Source: Ensifer adhaerens (GTDB lineage: Bacteria > Pseudomonadota > Alphaproteobacteria > Rhizobiales > Rhizobiaceae). From it: a stretch of 64,000 nt of DNA. A model generated the notes under the pieces. That model had not been told where the DNA came from. It saw only the letters and a list, made by a program, of their open reading frames with translations, and searched no databases. The stretch lies in contig NZ_CP118610.1 in NCBI RefSeq assembly GCF_028993555.1, forward strand, positions 372,001 through 436,000, given 5' to 3'. The first letter of the stretch is position 1. Every line of letters begins with the position of its first letter. Shown one piece after another: positions 43,953 through 53,176 of the stretch. A program made the translations under genes and the position numbers.

Positions 43953-44049
43953 GGGCACTACAACCCAAGGGACGTTTGCGGGCTGTCGTCGGCTTTACAG
44001 TCACTGCTTCGACTGCAAGAAATAGAACGCTCAGTGAGGGTGAGGTGGC

Positions 44050-45189
44050 ATGACCGATACGGCATTCAGCAAGGGCACTTTCGTCGGCCGCGTCTGGCGT
44101 CCGGATCTCGGCGGGCCGTCGCTTGTCACGATCCGTGACGGCGCGCTCTTCGACATCACCTCGAAAACGACGCCGACGATGCGCGACTTGCTTGAGCTTC
44201 CCGATCCGGTTGCACATGTGCGCTCCGCGTCCGGCGAGCAGCTCGTGTCGCTTGAAGAGTGTCTCGCACGGAAAGCGGATACAACCCGCCTCCATCTCAT
44301 CGCGCCTGCTGACCTTCAGGCTGTGAAAGCCTGCGGAGTCACCTTCGCGCGTTCGATGATCGAGCGCGTCATCGAGGAGCGAGCGGCGGGCGATGCGTCC
44401 CGCGCCGAGGCGATCCGCGCACGCGTCACCGCCGTCATTGGTGACAGCCTGCGCAACCTGAAGCCAGGTTCGCCGGAAGCGGCCCGCGTCAAGGCCGCGC
44501 TCCAGGAAGAGGGCGTCTGGTCGCAATATCTGGAGGTGGGCATCGGCCCGGATGCCGAAGTCTTCACCAAGGCCCAGGTGCTCTCGTCGGTCGGCCCTGG
44601 CGCCGATGTCGGCCTGCACCCCGCCTCGCGCTGGAACAACCCGGAGCCGGAGATCGTGCTCGCGGTCTCTTCCAGCGGTCAGGTCAAGGGCGCAACGCTT
44701 GGCAACGACGTCAACCTCCGCGACATCGAGGGCCGCTCCGCGCTGCTGCTCGGCAAGGCCAAGGACAACAATGCCTCCTGCGCCATCGGCCCGTTCATTC
44801 GCCTCTTCGACGAAACCTACACGATCGACGATGTCCGCAAGGCCGAGCTCACATTGTTCGTCGAAGGCGAGGACGGCTACCGGCTCACCGGCCGAAGCTC
44901 GATGGCGGAAATCAGCCGCGACCCGATCGATCTCGTCGCCCAGACCATCGGTCCGCACCACCAGTATCCCGATGGTCTGATGCTGTTCATGGGTACGCTC
45001 TTCGCCCCTGTCGAAGACCGTGACGACCCCGGACAGGGTTTCACCCACAGGCTCGGCGACGTGGTGACAATCGCCAACGCCGAACTCGGACGGCTGACCA
45101 ACACCGTCCGGCTTTCGACGCAATGCCCGCCCTGGAACTTCGGCGCGGCAGCGCTGATGCGCAACCTTGCGGGCAGGCGGCTGCTCTAG
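44050..45189 (+). CDS. Fumarylacetoacetate hydrolase (FAH) family protein
   Basis: 379 aa. The C-terminal FAH fold (about 130-379) has metal ligands in NNPEPEIVLAV and NDVNLRDIEG, plus SCAIGPFI and the STQCPPWNFGAAALM end. The N-terminal region is long, as in sugar-acid pathway dehydratases/hydrolases of this family (for example 2-keto-3-deoxy-arabinonate type). It acts on a 2-oxo acid or acylpyruvate with Mg2+. The exact reaction is not determinable here because no pathway genes adjoin it. Confidence 0.8.
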   Translation: MTDTAFSKGTFVGRVWRPDLGGPSLVTIRDGALFDITSKTTPTMRDLLELPDPVAHVRSASGEQLVSLEECLARKADTTRLHLIAPADLQAVKACGVTFARSMIERVIEERAAGDASRAEAIRARVTAVIGDSLRNLKPGSPEAARVKAALQEEGVWSQYLEVGIGPDAEVFTKAQVLSSVGPGADVGLHPASRWNNPEPEIVLAVSSSGQVKGATLGNDVNLRDIEGRSALLLGKAKDNNASCAIGPFIRLFDETYTIDDVRKAELTLFVEGEDGYRLTGRSSMAEISRDPIDLVAQTIGPHHQYPDGLMLFMGTLFAPVEDRDDPGQGFTHRLGDVVTIANAELGRLTNTVRLSTQCPPWNFGAAALMRNLAGRRLL

Positions 45190-45234
45190 CGCCACCAGCC
45201 GCTTCCTCGGCCCGGCCGTTCCGGAAGCAGGCTC

Positions 45235-45483
45235 CTATGTCATCTTCCGCATGATCCAGAGCGTGCGGCCAGGGTGGGCAATGTCGGGCACGACTTGAAG
45301 GCGCGCATCGTCCTTCAGGCGCTCCGCTTCGATGGCGTCGAGAAACAGGACCTCTTGATCGGTCTCGTTCGCGTTCGGCGTAATCCACCACCGCCGATCC
45401 TCGCAGCAGAGGCCGGCCTCCGGGTTTTCCTGGATATATTCGATCGCATATTCGGCGTCCGTCTTTCTGCCGGCATCGAACAT
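45235..45483 (-). CDS. Conserved small hypothetical protein (82 aa)
   Basis: 82 aa from the ATG at 45483, with GGAGGA 6 nt upstream. Acidic, soluble and compact (MFDAGRKTDAEYAIEYIQEN at the start, ending RTLWIMRKMT). Contains CC in LCCEDRRWW. No recognised family. It sits alone between the FAH and Ggt genes on the opposite strand. The strong ribosome-binding site supports it; longer upstream starts are not needed. Confidence 0.62.
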   Translation of the reverse strand: MFDAGRKTDAEYAIEYIQENPEAGLCCEDRRWWITPNANETDQEVLFLDAIEAERLKDDARLQVVPDIAHPGRTLWIMRKMT

Positions 45484-45679
45484 GGGCCGTCCTCCGCTTG
45501 TGATCGCTTGCACGCGGGCGATTATGCGCCCGCTGCGGAGCTTTGTGCAGCCTGGAAGTGCTTTCCCACCGCTCGTCTTTACAATTCCCCGGCGCGTCAA
45601 CGTCGGCCTTTTCATCCGGCCGGCAGGTGCATAGGCTTGCGAGCCTGAGTTGTCCTTGTGTCCTTGGAGTTCCCGTCCC

Positions 45680-47284
45680 ATGCGTGACCTGCACCTGCCC
45701 GGCCGCTCCGTCGTCATGGGGCGGCACGGCGCCGCCGCCACATCGCACGCCCTGGCGACGCTCGCTGCCATCGAGATCCTGCGCCGCGGCGGCAATGCCG
45801 CTGACGCCGCGATTGCAGCCTGCGCGGTGCAATGTGTTGTGGAGCCGGGCTCGACCGGCATCGGCGGCGACAATTTCGTTCTCTTCGCCCCTGCCGGTAC
45901 CAATCTCGCTCAAGGCGATCGGGTTTATGGCCTCAACGGTTCGGGCCGTGCGCCTGAGGGACTGACTGCCGAATACCTGCTGAAGCAGGGATTGAACGAG
46001 ATTCCGCTCACCTCGGTGCATGCCGTCACTATTCCCGGCGCGGTCGATGCCTGGAGCAAGCTGAACCAGCGTTTCGGCTCCATGCCGCTCGGCGATCTGC
46101 TGCAGCCTGCCATTCGCCACGCGGAGGAGGGATTTGCGGTCACCGAACGGGTTGCCGTCGATTGGGGCCGCAACGAAGACAAGCTGAAGGCGGATGCCAA
46201 CAGTGCGCGCATGTGGCTGAAGGACGGCCGTGCTCCTCGGGCTGGTGAAGTCTTCCTCCAGCCGGAGCACGCGCAGGTTCTACGCGAGATCGCTACCAAG
46301 GGCCGTGATGGTTTCTATTCAGGCTGGGTCGCCGAGGACATGGTGACTTACCTGCGCAGCCTCGGCGGCACGCACGCGCTCGACGATTTCGCCACGCAGG
46401 AGGCCTTTTGGGTTGACCCGATCTCCACCACCTATCGCGGCATCGAGCTTCTGGAGATTCCGCCAAGCGGCGTCGGCATCACCACCTTGCTGATGCTCAA
46501 CATCCTCATCGGCTTCGATCTGGGCAGATACGATCCGGTCGGCGTTGAGCGCTTCCATATCGAAGCCGAAGCCACGAGGTTGGCCTTCCAGGCGCGCGAT
46601 CGCTATGTCGCTGATCCCGATTTTGCCGAGGTACCGGTCCAAAAGCTGCTTTCGCCTGCCTTTGCAGACGAGTTGCGCAGTCGCATCGACCTGAAGAAGG
46701 CCATGCCGGTGGTTGGTCCAGCCGGTGCCAGCACCTATCGCGACACGGTTTACATCAGTGTGGTCGACGAAAAGGGCAATGTCTGTTCCTTCATCAATTC
46801 GCTGTTCTGGTCGTACGGTACCGGTATCAGCAGCCCGAAGGCCGGCGTTCTGCTGCACAACCGCGGCGTCGGCTTTCGCGTCGATCCCGCGCACCCCAAT
46901 TGCGTGGGGCCGCGCAAACGCCCGCTGCACACGATCATTCCGGCGATGGCGATGAAGGAAGGCAGGCCGTGGCTCTCCTTCGGGGTGATGGGCGGTGGCT
47001 TCCAGCCGGTCGGGCAGAGCCACGTGCTGACCAACATCGTCGATTTCGGCATGAACGTGCAGGAAGCGATCGACTGCGCCCGCGGTTTCCACCAGATGGG
47101 CCGTTTCGAGGCGGAACGTGGCATTCGCGAGGATGTGCTGAGAGGGCTCTCGTCGCTTGGTCACGAGATCAATATGGCCGAGATGCCACATGGCGGCGGC
47201 CAGGCGATCCTGATCGATTCAGTCAACGGGGTGCTGCAGGCGGGCTCGGATCCGCGCAAGGACGGTTGCGCCCTGGCTTTCTAG
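45680..47284 (+). CDS. ggt: Gamma-glutamyltransferase family protein
   Basis: 534 aa from the ATG at 45680. Ntn-hydrolase of the GGT family: GGNAADAAIAACAVQCVVEPGSTGIGGD early, and the auto-processing/catalytic Thr in DTVYISVVDEKGN aligned with TTHYSVVD of E. coli GGT. GTGISS follows in the small subunit. It would cleave itself into two chains and transfer or hydrolyse gamma-glutamyl groups. No signal peptide is evident, so it may be cytoplasmic, unlike classical periplasmic GGT. The substrate may be a glutathione analogue or another gamma-glutamyl amide. Confidence 0.85.
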   Translation: MRDLHLPGRSVVMGRHGAAATSHALATLAAIEILRRGGNAADAAIAACAVQCVVEPGSTGIGGDNFVLFAPAGTNLAQGDRVYGLNGSGRAPEGLTAEYLLKQGLNEIPLTSVHAVTIPGAVDAWSKLNQRFGSMPLGDLLQPAIRHAEEGFAVTERVAVDWGRNEDKLKADANSARMWLKDGRAPRAGEVFLQPEHAQVLREIATKGRDGFYSGWVAEDMVTYLRSLGGTHALDDFATQEAFWVDPISTTYRGIELLEIPPSGVGITTLLMLNILIGFDLGRYDPVGVERFHIEAEATRLAFQARDRYVADPDFAEVPVQKLLSPAFADELRSRIDLKKAMPVVGPAGASTYRDTVYISVVDEKGNVCSFINSLFWSYGTGISSPKAGVLLHNRGVGFRVDPAHPNCVGPRKRPLHTIIPAMAMKEGRPWLSFGVMGGGFQPVGQSHVLTNIVDFGMNVQEAIDCARGFHQMGRFEAERGIREDVLRGLSSLGHEINMAEMPHGGGQAILIDSVNGVLQAGSDPRKDGCALAF

Positions 47285-47567
47285 GCTTTGCAGCCATCCG
47301 TTCGGTAGATCGCGCGCGACAAGGCGCGTATTGGCGGCCAAGGGAAGGCCTTCACCAAAATCTGAGCGCCACCGTTCTCGACTGCCTCCACGGTGCCATG
47401 GGCTCCAGCAGAAAACGTTCGGATCCGGTATCGATCTCGCGGCTTGCCCAAGGCGAAGAACGCGATGTGGTCCTTCACTTTGAGATGTTCAACGACGAAG
47501 CCGCGAGCAAGAGCCCCCGAGTTCGAGGTCTTAAGCGTCCAGAACGGCAAATCGCAACTCACACCCC

Positions 47568-49280
47568 CTATCGGAACAACGACAGCACATTGGCGGCGTT
47601 GGTGTTCGCGATCTGCAGGGACTGTATTGCCAGCTGTTCCTGTGCTTGAGCCGCTTTCAGGCGAGCCGACGCTTCGTTCATGTCTGCGTCGACGAGGCGC
47701 CCGACCCCCTTGTCGATGCTCTCCATCAGAGTACTGGTGAAGTTGGACTGCAGTTCGATGCGCATTTGCAGTGAGCCAAGAAGGCTCGCGCTCGAGATCG
47801 CGCCCTTCAGCATGTATTCGATACCTTCGATGTACTCGCCGACAGTAAAGTCCGTGCCCGTCACATCAATCTCGGCCAGGTCGAAGTCGAGCGTCCAGCG
47901 CGGCGTCGAGCGCACGTTTTCGACGGTAACTCTTGCAGCGCGATTTCCCGCCTCCGGGTAGATGGCCTGATCCGCTGAGAAGGTGAGTGTGGTACCGGAT
48001 GCGGTCACCGCCAGGCCGCTGCCGGCGGAAGCGAATTCGATGACCGTCGCCAGGTCGGCCGCGTTGCCGACCGTGCCGTCACTTGTACCAAGTGCGGCAT
48101 CCACCGTTGCGCGGTCTATGGTGTAGGTCTGCAATGTGCCTGGGCCAACCTGGACGTCAAAGTAGATCGCGGCGGTCGGAGAGACCGTAAACGGTTTGGT
48201 GAAGCCTATACTCGCCTGGGGATACATATTGTCGTGGTTGTTTATCGGCGCGTTCTCCAGGCCCAACGCAAAGCCTGCGGGACGAACGCCGTTGAAGTCG
48301 GACACCACATTGGAAATATCGATGCTGGAGCCTGGTTCCCCGGACGTTTCAAGCGATCCGATTTCGAATTGATTTGATGAGGATGACCCGCTGAACAATG
48401 TTTCATATGCGGTTGCGGGAACTGCGTTGTCCTGAAAGACGCGCTGCAGGACAGCACGCATTTGGGACGCCGTATTGATCTTGCCATCGGTCGTGCCGAG
48501 CGCGGCGTCGATAACCGCCTTGTCGATCCGCAAGCCGGTAAAAACCACGCCGGCGGAATGTGTACCCGCATCGACTGTAAGGTCGAACTCGATGTAGTCC
48601 GTTGATCCGAATGTCGCCGGACCCGTGAAGGCATGGTTCTCGTGACCCTGATGGGCAACCGAGTTGATCCCCGCCCGCCGGAAGCCGCCAATGTCACCCA
48701 CGCCGCCGATTTCCTTCTGCAGGATGCCGCCGCCTCCCGCATTGAGCATGCTCGTCAGTTTGAGATTGAGGTCCGTCGTGTTCAGTTCGATGGATCCATC
48801 CGCTGCCCTGACGAAAGACGAGACCAGGGACGTGCTCAGTTCGGCGGTCTGCATGAGATGGGTCGCGGCGTCTGTACGCAGCCAGTTCACGCCGTTGAAG
48901 CTGGACGAGGCAATGACGCTCTCCGCCTGAGCGTTGAGTTGGTCGAGCTCCTTCTGGATCTTGGCTTTGTCGACGCCCGGTTCCGCTGCAGCGACCAGTC
49001 TTGCCTTGAACGCAGTTAGGATTTCGACGATGGAGTCTGTCCCCTCATAGGCGACGCCCACCTTCGCTGTCCCCAGGCCGAGTGCATCGGCAACGGCCGA
49101 GATAGCCTTCCGATCGGAGCGCATCGTCGTGGCGATAGACCAGTATGCAGCGTTGTCGGCCGCGGTTTGGATGCGGAGGCCGGAACTCACTTCACCATGA
49201 GTGGTAGCAAGGGTTGCAGCGGTATCTCTTAAAATATGGACGGCAGACATCGCTGCCGCGTTCGTATGAATGCTGGACAT
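47568..49280 (-). CDS. Orphan flagellin with enlarged, duplicated central region
   Basis: 570 aa from the ATG at 49280. The N-terminal D0/D1 (MSSIHTNAAAMSAVHILRDT, SSGLRIQTAADNAAYWSIAT) and C-terminal D1/D0 (RLKAAQAQEQLAIQSLQIAN) are true flagellin ends. The middle (about 180-470) is longer than in the roughly 390-aa main rhizobial flagellins and contains two related blocks, DKAVIDAALGTTDGKINTA and DRATVDAALGTSDGTVGNA, of the DUF1522 type. No other flagellar gene is in the window, so it is separated from the motility cluster. A weak ribosome-binding site precedes the start. Probably a minor or specialised filament subunit. Confidence 0.82.
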   Translation of the reverse strand: MSSIHTNAAAMSAVHILRDTAATLATTHGEVSSGLRIQTAADNAAYWSIATTMRSDRKAISAVADALGLGTAKVGVAYEGTDSIVEILTAFKARLVAAAEPGVDKAKIQKELDQLNAQAESVIASSSFNGVNWLRTDAATHLMQTAELSTSLVSSFVRAADGSIELNTTDLNLKLTSMLNAGGGGILQKEIGGVGDIGGFRRAGINSVAHQGHENHAFTGPATFGSTDYIEFDLTVDAGTHSAGVVFTGLRIDKAVIDAALGTTDGKINTASQMRAVLQRVFQDNAVPATAYETLFSGSSSSNQFEIGSLETSGEPGSSIDISNVVSDFNGVRPAGFALGLENAPINNHDNMYPQASIGFTKPFTVSPTAAIYFDVQVGPGTLQTYTIDRATVDAALGTSDGTVGNAADLATVIEFASAGSGLAVTASGTTLTFSADQAIYPEAGNRAARVTVENVRSTPRWTLDFDLAEIDVTGTDFTVGEYIEGIEYMLKGAISSASLLGSLQMRIELQSNFTSTLMESIDKGVGRLVDADMNEASARLKAAQAQEQLAIQSLQIANTNAANVLSLFR

Positions 49281-49352
49281 AATGAAGCCGTCGATTGGGA
49301 AAATGGCGCCCTTCATGGGCGAGTCGATGGCTGCACTCAACCACAAATTTGG

Positions 49353-49367
49353 TTAACGAGCTACTAA
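49353..49367. promoter_or_regulatory. Imperfect CtrA-type box upstream of the orphan flagellin
   Basis: TTAA (49353-49356), 7 nt, CTAA (49364-49367): one mismatch from TTAA-N7-TTAA, 73 bp before the flagellin start. CtrA commonly controls flagellin genes in this group, but one mismatch makes this tentative. Confidence 0.35.
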
Positions 49368-49443
49368 TTTCGCAAGCGTGCCCGCACCATACTCTACCCA
49401 GAGATGCATCAATTCCCAACGTGAATAACTCGCTCATCTCTTC

Positions 49444-49779
49444 TCACCCAAGACAATCCGCGGCGTCGAGAAGCGCAGCCATTGTTTGGTTCGGTAAGCG
49501 CCTTTCCGTCCCCTCCGCGGTTGCCTGAAGGTCGATCACTGGATCCGGCTCGGTCTTGGAGGCGGTGGTCAGCGACATCATTTTGCCGATTGATCTTGAG
49601 GAAGTGTCGTTTTCCGCGGCACTTGCGCGCTTCCCCGAGTAGCTCCACGCTTCAGCTACTTCGGAGGAGATTGCCGCAGCCTGACGGATCGCTTGCTTGG
49701 CGCCCGGTCGATTCGTCGCGATATCCACGGCTGCTTCCCGCTTGGCTTTGTGGCGTACGAGCAGCCTGACGAATTCCAT
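49444..49779 (-). CDS. Hypothetical protein upstream of the orphan flagellin
   Basis: 111-aa open frame starting MEFVRLLVRHKAKREAAVDI. Hydrophilic with Ala/Glu-rich helices and no motif that I know. It precedes the flagellin on the same strand (164 bp gap) and follows two palindromes at 49802-49842 that look like an operator. No good ribosome-binding site is visible, so it may not be translated. It is reported because it fills an otherwise empty 620-bp gap and has operator-like sites in the right place. Confidence 0.35.
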   Translation of the reverse strand: MEFVRLLVRHKAKREAAVDIATNRPGAKQAIRQAAAISSEVAEAWSYSGKRASAAENDTSSRSIGKMMSLTTASKTEPDPVIDLQATAEGTERRLPNQTMAALLDAADCLG

Positions 49780-49801
49780 GAGACGGTCGGGTATAGCGCA
49801 T

Positions 49802-49842
49802 CCTCAATGGATTGAGGCTGCAGTGGCGTGCAACATGTTGCA
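49802..49842. promoter_or_regulatory. Two adjacent perfect palindromes
   Basis: CCTCAAT-GG-ATTGAGG (49802-49817) and TGCAACATGTTGCA (49829-49842), each a perfect inverted repeat, about 20 bp apart centre to centre. They lie 23 bp upstream of the 49444-49779 frame. They look like binding sites for dimeric regulators; the protein is unknown. Confidence 0.45.
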
Positions 49843-49970
49843 TCGCATGTCGCGGAGCTGCCGAGTGTCACAGCAAATCGTTGAAAAACAAGGGTAGCCA
49901 GTTGCTGCATGCTCTCGCGGATTCGCGAGCGGCGCAATGTCTAGTGCTTTGATTTATCGAGAGGAATGGT

Positions 49971-50044
49971 TGGCTGGGGAACCTGGATTCGAACCAGGAC
50001 TAACGGAGTCAGAGTCCGCTGGTCTACCGTTAACCTATTCCCCA
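49971..50044 (-). tRNA. tRNA-Gln (anticodon CTG)
   Basis: 74-nt cloverleaf on the minus strand: acceptor TGGGGAA/TTCCCCA, D-stem GGTT/GACC, anticodon stem GCGGA/TCCGT with loop CTCTGAC, T-stem CCTGG/CCAGG with TTCGAAT, discriminator G73 and encoded CCA. It reads the CAG codon. Confidence 0.95.
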
Positions 50045-50416
50045 AGGTCGCTGTCGGGCGCTGCCCGTCGCGTCGGTGTGGCGGGCTTATAAACAAAAGC
50101 GCGGCCAATGCAAATACCTTTTGGGAAAAAAATGCGATCTCGATGTGGCGGGCGGACTTTTGCACCGATTGGCCGGTGGCGATGACGTCTGATGGGACCC
50201 AGCATTTGTGGCTGAGCGGCGGCGATGAGCGCAATTGCAAGGGGCGCTGAGCGACGTCGTCGTCCGCACTACTGGCGGCATCCGGTCTTAACCCTTGGCG
50301 GCGCAGTCAAAAACAGTTTGGCGAACGGGGCTTGCGCTGGTACAGTCGCGCCAACGAAAAATCGAGAGAGCGCCTTGAGCGGCCCCAGGGCTTGCGCGGC
50401 GCCATGGTTGAGACAA
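50045..50416. other. Region between tRNA-Gln and ppx/gppA
   Basis: About 370 bp. The ppx open frame reaches back to an ATG at 50225, but the composition of 50225-50416 looks non-coding, with AT-richer patches and no family sequence. It presumably contains the promoters of tRNA-Gln (minus) and ppx-rlmE (plus). Nothing else was recognised. Confidence 0.4.
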
Positions 50417-52000
50417 GTGAAAGACCCCGATCACGGCGAAAAGCCGTCCGAATCCGGGGCGTCGGCAGCAGGCCGCAGCTATGGATCGAAGCTCGGTCCG
50501 CGCAACGGCAAGGGCAAGCGGAAACGACGCAAGTCGTCTGCTTCGCCGTCTGCAATTGCCAGCCAATCCGGCAGTGCCGGTGTGGCAGGGCGTCCCGCAG
50601 GAGAGAACGAGGCGGAACCGGCGCGCAAGCGCAAACGGCGTCGTCGTTCGAAATCCGCAAAACAACAGGCCGTAGTCGCGTCCGCTCCTCAAGGTAGCAA
50701 CGCGCAACTCGTCGAGCCGTCTCTCGGCGAGCGCAAGGGCCACAAGCGCAGCAAGAAGGCGCGGCATCGCCGTGGGTTGCAGGGGCGCCCGCTGACAAGC
50801 GGCGAGCGCCAGCCCACGCAGCAAAGGGCTGCCGATGGCGGCAATGCGCGATCAGGATCCTCCGCCTCCAACGGACAGACGGCCGCACAGCAGCGGTCCG
50901 GCCAGCGCGGCGAACAACCGCGCTCGCCCTACGTTGCTGCCAGCGAGCCACCGGCGCCGCTCTATGCCGCGCTCGACCTCGGTACCAACAATTGCCGGCT
51001 GTTGATCGCCCAGCCGACGCGCCCGGGCCAATTCCGGGTGGTCGACGCCTTTTCGCGTATCGTTCGCCTGGGCGAGGGGCTCGGCGCCAGCGGCCGGCTG
51101 TCGGACGAGGCGATGGAACGCGCGGTCGAAGCGTTGAAGATTTGCGCCTCGAAGCTTGGTGCCCGCGCGATTCGCCGCAGTCGCTTGATTGCGACGGAAG
51201 CCGCGCGCGCTGCCGAAAACGGCGAAAGCTTCCTTGAGCGGGTGGCACGGGAAACCGGCCTTGATCTCGAGATCATCAACCGCGAAACGGAAGCACGGCT
51301 TGCCGTTTCCGGCTGCTCGTCGCTCGTTGATCGCGAGACCCGTTCGGTCGTGCTCTTCGATATCGGCGGCGGCTCGTCGGAGATCGCCGTCATCCGCATC
51401 GGCGACAGCAGGTCGAACCGACTCGCCAACCACATCACCCACTGGACGTCGCTGCCAGTTGGGGTCGTCACGCTTTCGGAGCGGCATGGTGGTCAGCATG
51501 TGACGCCGGCGAGCTTCGAGGCGATGGTCAACGAGGTGGAGGGCATGCTCGCCCGCTTCGACAGCCCACCGGTCGAGGCGCTGGCAAATGGCGCTTCCGG
51601 CAGCGGCTTCCATCTGATCGGGACCTCCGGTACGGTCACGACGCTTGCCGGCGTGCATCTCGACCTGCCGCGTTATGATCGCCGCCGCGTCGATGGGTTG
51701 TGGCTCACCGACGACGAAGTCTCGGCCATGCAGGCGCGCCTGCTCTCCTGGGATTTCAATGCGCGCGCCGCCAATCCCTGCATCGGTCCGGATCGTGCCG
51801 ACCTGGTGCTGGCCGGCTGCGCGATCCTCGAGGCGATCCGCCGCCGCTGGCCGTCGACGCGCATGCGTGTTGCCGATCGCGGCCTGCGCGAAGGGCTGCT
51901 CACCGACATGATGGCGGACGACGGAGCCTGGCGCCGCTCGCGGCCGCGCCGTCACCAGCGCGGCGCCAATGCCGGCAGCCAGGAAGGAAACAAGGCATGA
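50417..52000 (+). CDS. Ppx/GppA exopolyphosphatase family protein with basic N-terminal extension
   Basis: About 527 aa if started at the GTG at 50417; starts between 50225 and 50417 cannot be excluded. The catalytic ASKHA-fold domain (about residues 180-510) has [43 protein letters not shown] and [11 protein letters not shown]. Ahead of it lies a disordered, very Lys/Arg-rich region of about 170 residues ([21 protein letters not shown]). Ppx/GppA enzymes hydrolyse polyphosphate or pppGpp. The basic arm may bind RNA, ribosomes or polyphosphate. The stop overlaps the rlmE start (ATGA). Confidence 0.82.
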   Translation: MKDPDHGEKPSESGASAAGRSYGSKLGPRNGKGKRKRRKSSASPSAIASQSGSAGVAGRPAGENEAEPARKRKRRRRSKSAKQQAVVASAPQGSNAQLVEPSLGERKGHKRSKKARHRRGLQGRPLTSGERQPTQQRAADGGNARSGSSASNGQTAAQQRSGQRGEQPRSPYVAASEPPAPLYAALDLGTNNCRLLIAQPTRPGQFRVVDAFSRIVRLGEGLGASGRLSDEAMERAVEALKICASKLGARAIRRSRLIATEAARAAENGESFLERVARETGLDLEIINRETEARLAVSGCSSLVDRETRSVVLFDIGGGSSEIAVIRIGDSRSNRLANHITHWTSLPVGVVTLSERHGGQHVTPASFEAMVNEVEGMLARFDSPPVEALANGASGSGFHLIGTSGTVTTLAGVHLDLPRYDRRRVDGLWLTDDEVSAMQARLLSWDFNARAANPCIGPDRADLVLAGCAILEAIRRRWPSTRMRVADRGLREGLLTDMMADDGAWRRSRPRRHQRGANAGSQEGNKA

Positions 52001-52734
52001 CGAAACCCCCTGTTGGCGGCAATCGCAGCGGCCGCAAGCTTGGCCAGAAGGTCAAGAAGGGCAAGCTCAAGGCATCTTCCCGCCGCTGGCTGGAGCGCCA
52101 CATCAACGATCCCTATGTGCAGCGCGCGCAGCTTGAGGGCTATCGCGCCCGCGCTGCGTTCAAGCTGCTGGAGATCGACGAGAAGCACAAGATCCTGAAC
52201 GGCGCGCGCCGCATCATCGACCTCGGTGCTGCCCCCGGAAGCTGGTCGCAGATCGCCGCCAAGGTCACCAATTCGACCGATGCCGATCCGCGCGTCGCCG
52301 CGATCGATTTCCTCGAAGTGGACCCGATCCCGGGCGTGCATATCCTGCAGATGGATTTCCTTGATCCTGAAGCGCCGGCCAAGCTCAAGGAAGCGATCGG
52401 CGGAACGCCGGATCTGGTGATCTCCGACATGGCGGCGCCGACCACCGGCCACCGCCAGACCGACCACCTGCGCACCATGCATTTGTGCGAGGTTGCCGCC
52501 TATTTCGCGATCGACGTGCTTGCTGAGGGCGGGCACTTCCTGGCGAAGACCTTCCAGGGCGGCACGGAGCGCGAGCTGCTCAACATGCTCAAGCAGAACT
52601 TCCGCCAGGTGATCCATGTGAAGCCGGCCTCGTCGCGCGCCGAATCGGTCGAGATGTTCCTGCTCGCCAAGGGTTTCAAGGGACGCCAGAAGGCCGGCAG
52701 CGAGACGGAAACCGAAGACGAGGCGGCCGAGTAG
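51997..52734 (+). CDS. rlmE: 23S rRNA (uridine-2552-2'-O)-methyltransferase
   Basis: 245 aa from the ATG at 51997, overlapping the upstream stop by 4 nt. FtsJ/RrmJ fold with catalytic residues in [11 protein letters not shown] (Lys), [16 protein letters not shown] (Asp), FLAKTFQGG (Lys) and [11 protein letters not shown] (Glu). SAM-binding [13 protein letters not shown]. It methylates U2552 in the 23S A-loop. N- and C-terminal extensions are charged. Coupled to the Ppx/GppA gene, which suggests a shared link to ribosome function and the stringent response. Confidence 0.93.
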   Translation: MTKPPVGGNRSGRKLGQKVKKGKLKASSRRWLERHINDPYVQRAQLEGYRARAAFKLLEIDEKHKILNGARRIIDLGAAPGSWSQIAAKVTNSTDADPRVAAIDFLEVDPIPGVHILQMDFLDPEAPAKLKEAIGGTPDLVISDMAAPTTGHRQTDHLRTMHLCEVAAYFAIDVLAEGGHFLAKTFQGGTERELLNMLKQNFRQVIHVKPASSRAESVEMFLLAKGFKGRQKAGSETETEDEAAE

Positions 52735-52735
52735 C

Positions 52736-53116
52736 ATGCTGCTCTACGTGACCGTCGGCACCAACGATCTTGAGCGCGCCGGTGCATTCTATGATGCGGT
52801 GTTGCCGGCGCTCGGCTACCACCGCCAGCGGCAGGATGAAACCGAGATCGGCTATGGCGCTGCGGGCGAGCGCATCCGCTTCTGGGTGGTGACGCCCTTC
52901 AACCGCACGCCCGCGACCTATGGCAACGGCGTGAGCATCGCGCTGGACGCCAAGACGCGCGCGGCCGTCGATGCCTTCCACGCGGCAGCCCTTGCCAATG
53001 GTGGCGCCGACGAGGGCGCGCCGGGGCTGCGTCCGTTCCACGCGAATTTCTACGGCACATGGGTGCGCGATCTCGACGGCAACAAGATCGCTGCCGTCTG
53101 CGAGCGCCCGGAATAA
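52736..53116 (+). CDS. VOC (glyoxalase/bleomycin-resistance) family protein
   Basis: 126 aa with the VOC pattern: an N-terminal MLLYVTVGTNDLERAGAFYDAVLPALGY block and a C-terminal FYGTWVRDLDGNKIAAVCE block. A small metal-dependent fold of unknown substrate. It begins one base after the rlmE stop, so it is probably the third gene of that transcript. Confidence 0.82.
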   Translation: MLLYVTVGTNDLERAGAFYDAVLPALGYHRQRQDETEIGYGAAGERIRFWVVTPFNRTPATYGNGVSIALDAKTRAAVDAFHAAALANGGADEGAPGLRPFHANFYGTWVRDLDGNKIAAVCERPE

Positions 53117-53176
53117 CGCGCGCTGTTGGCGCCGCTCCTTCGGATCGAACGTTGCCGCGTGTTTCCCTGAATATCC

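Noticed and set aside
47281..47562. 93-codon frame on the minus strand directly after the flagellin
   Set aside because: It begins with a GTG whose AGGGGGT is only 1-2 nt away, has no recognisable sequence, and ends inside the ggt stop region. More likely flagellin 3' untranslated sequence; a degraded gene cannot be excluded.
50225..50416. Extra N-terminal 64 residues of the Ppx/GppA frame
   Set aside because: Composition looks non-coding and the ATG at 50225 has a poor ribosome-binding site. Kept only as an alternative start.
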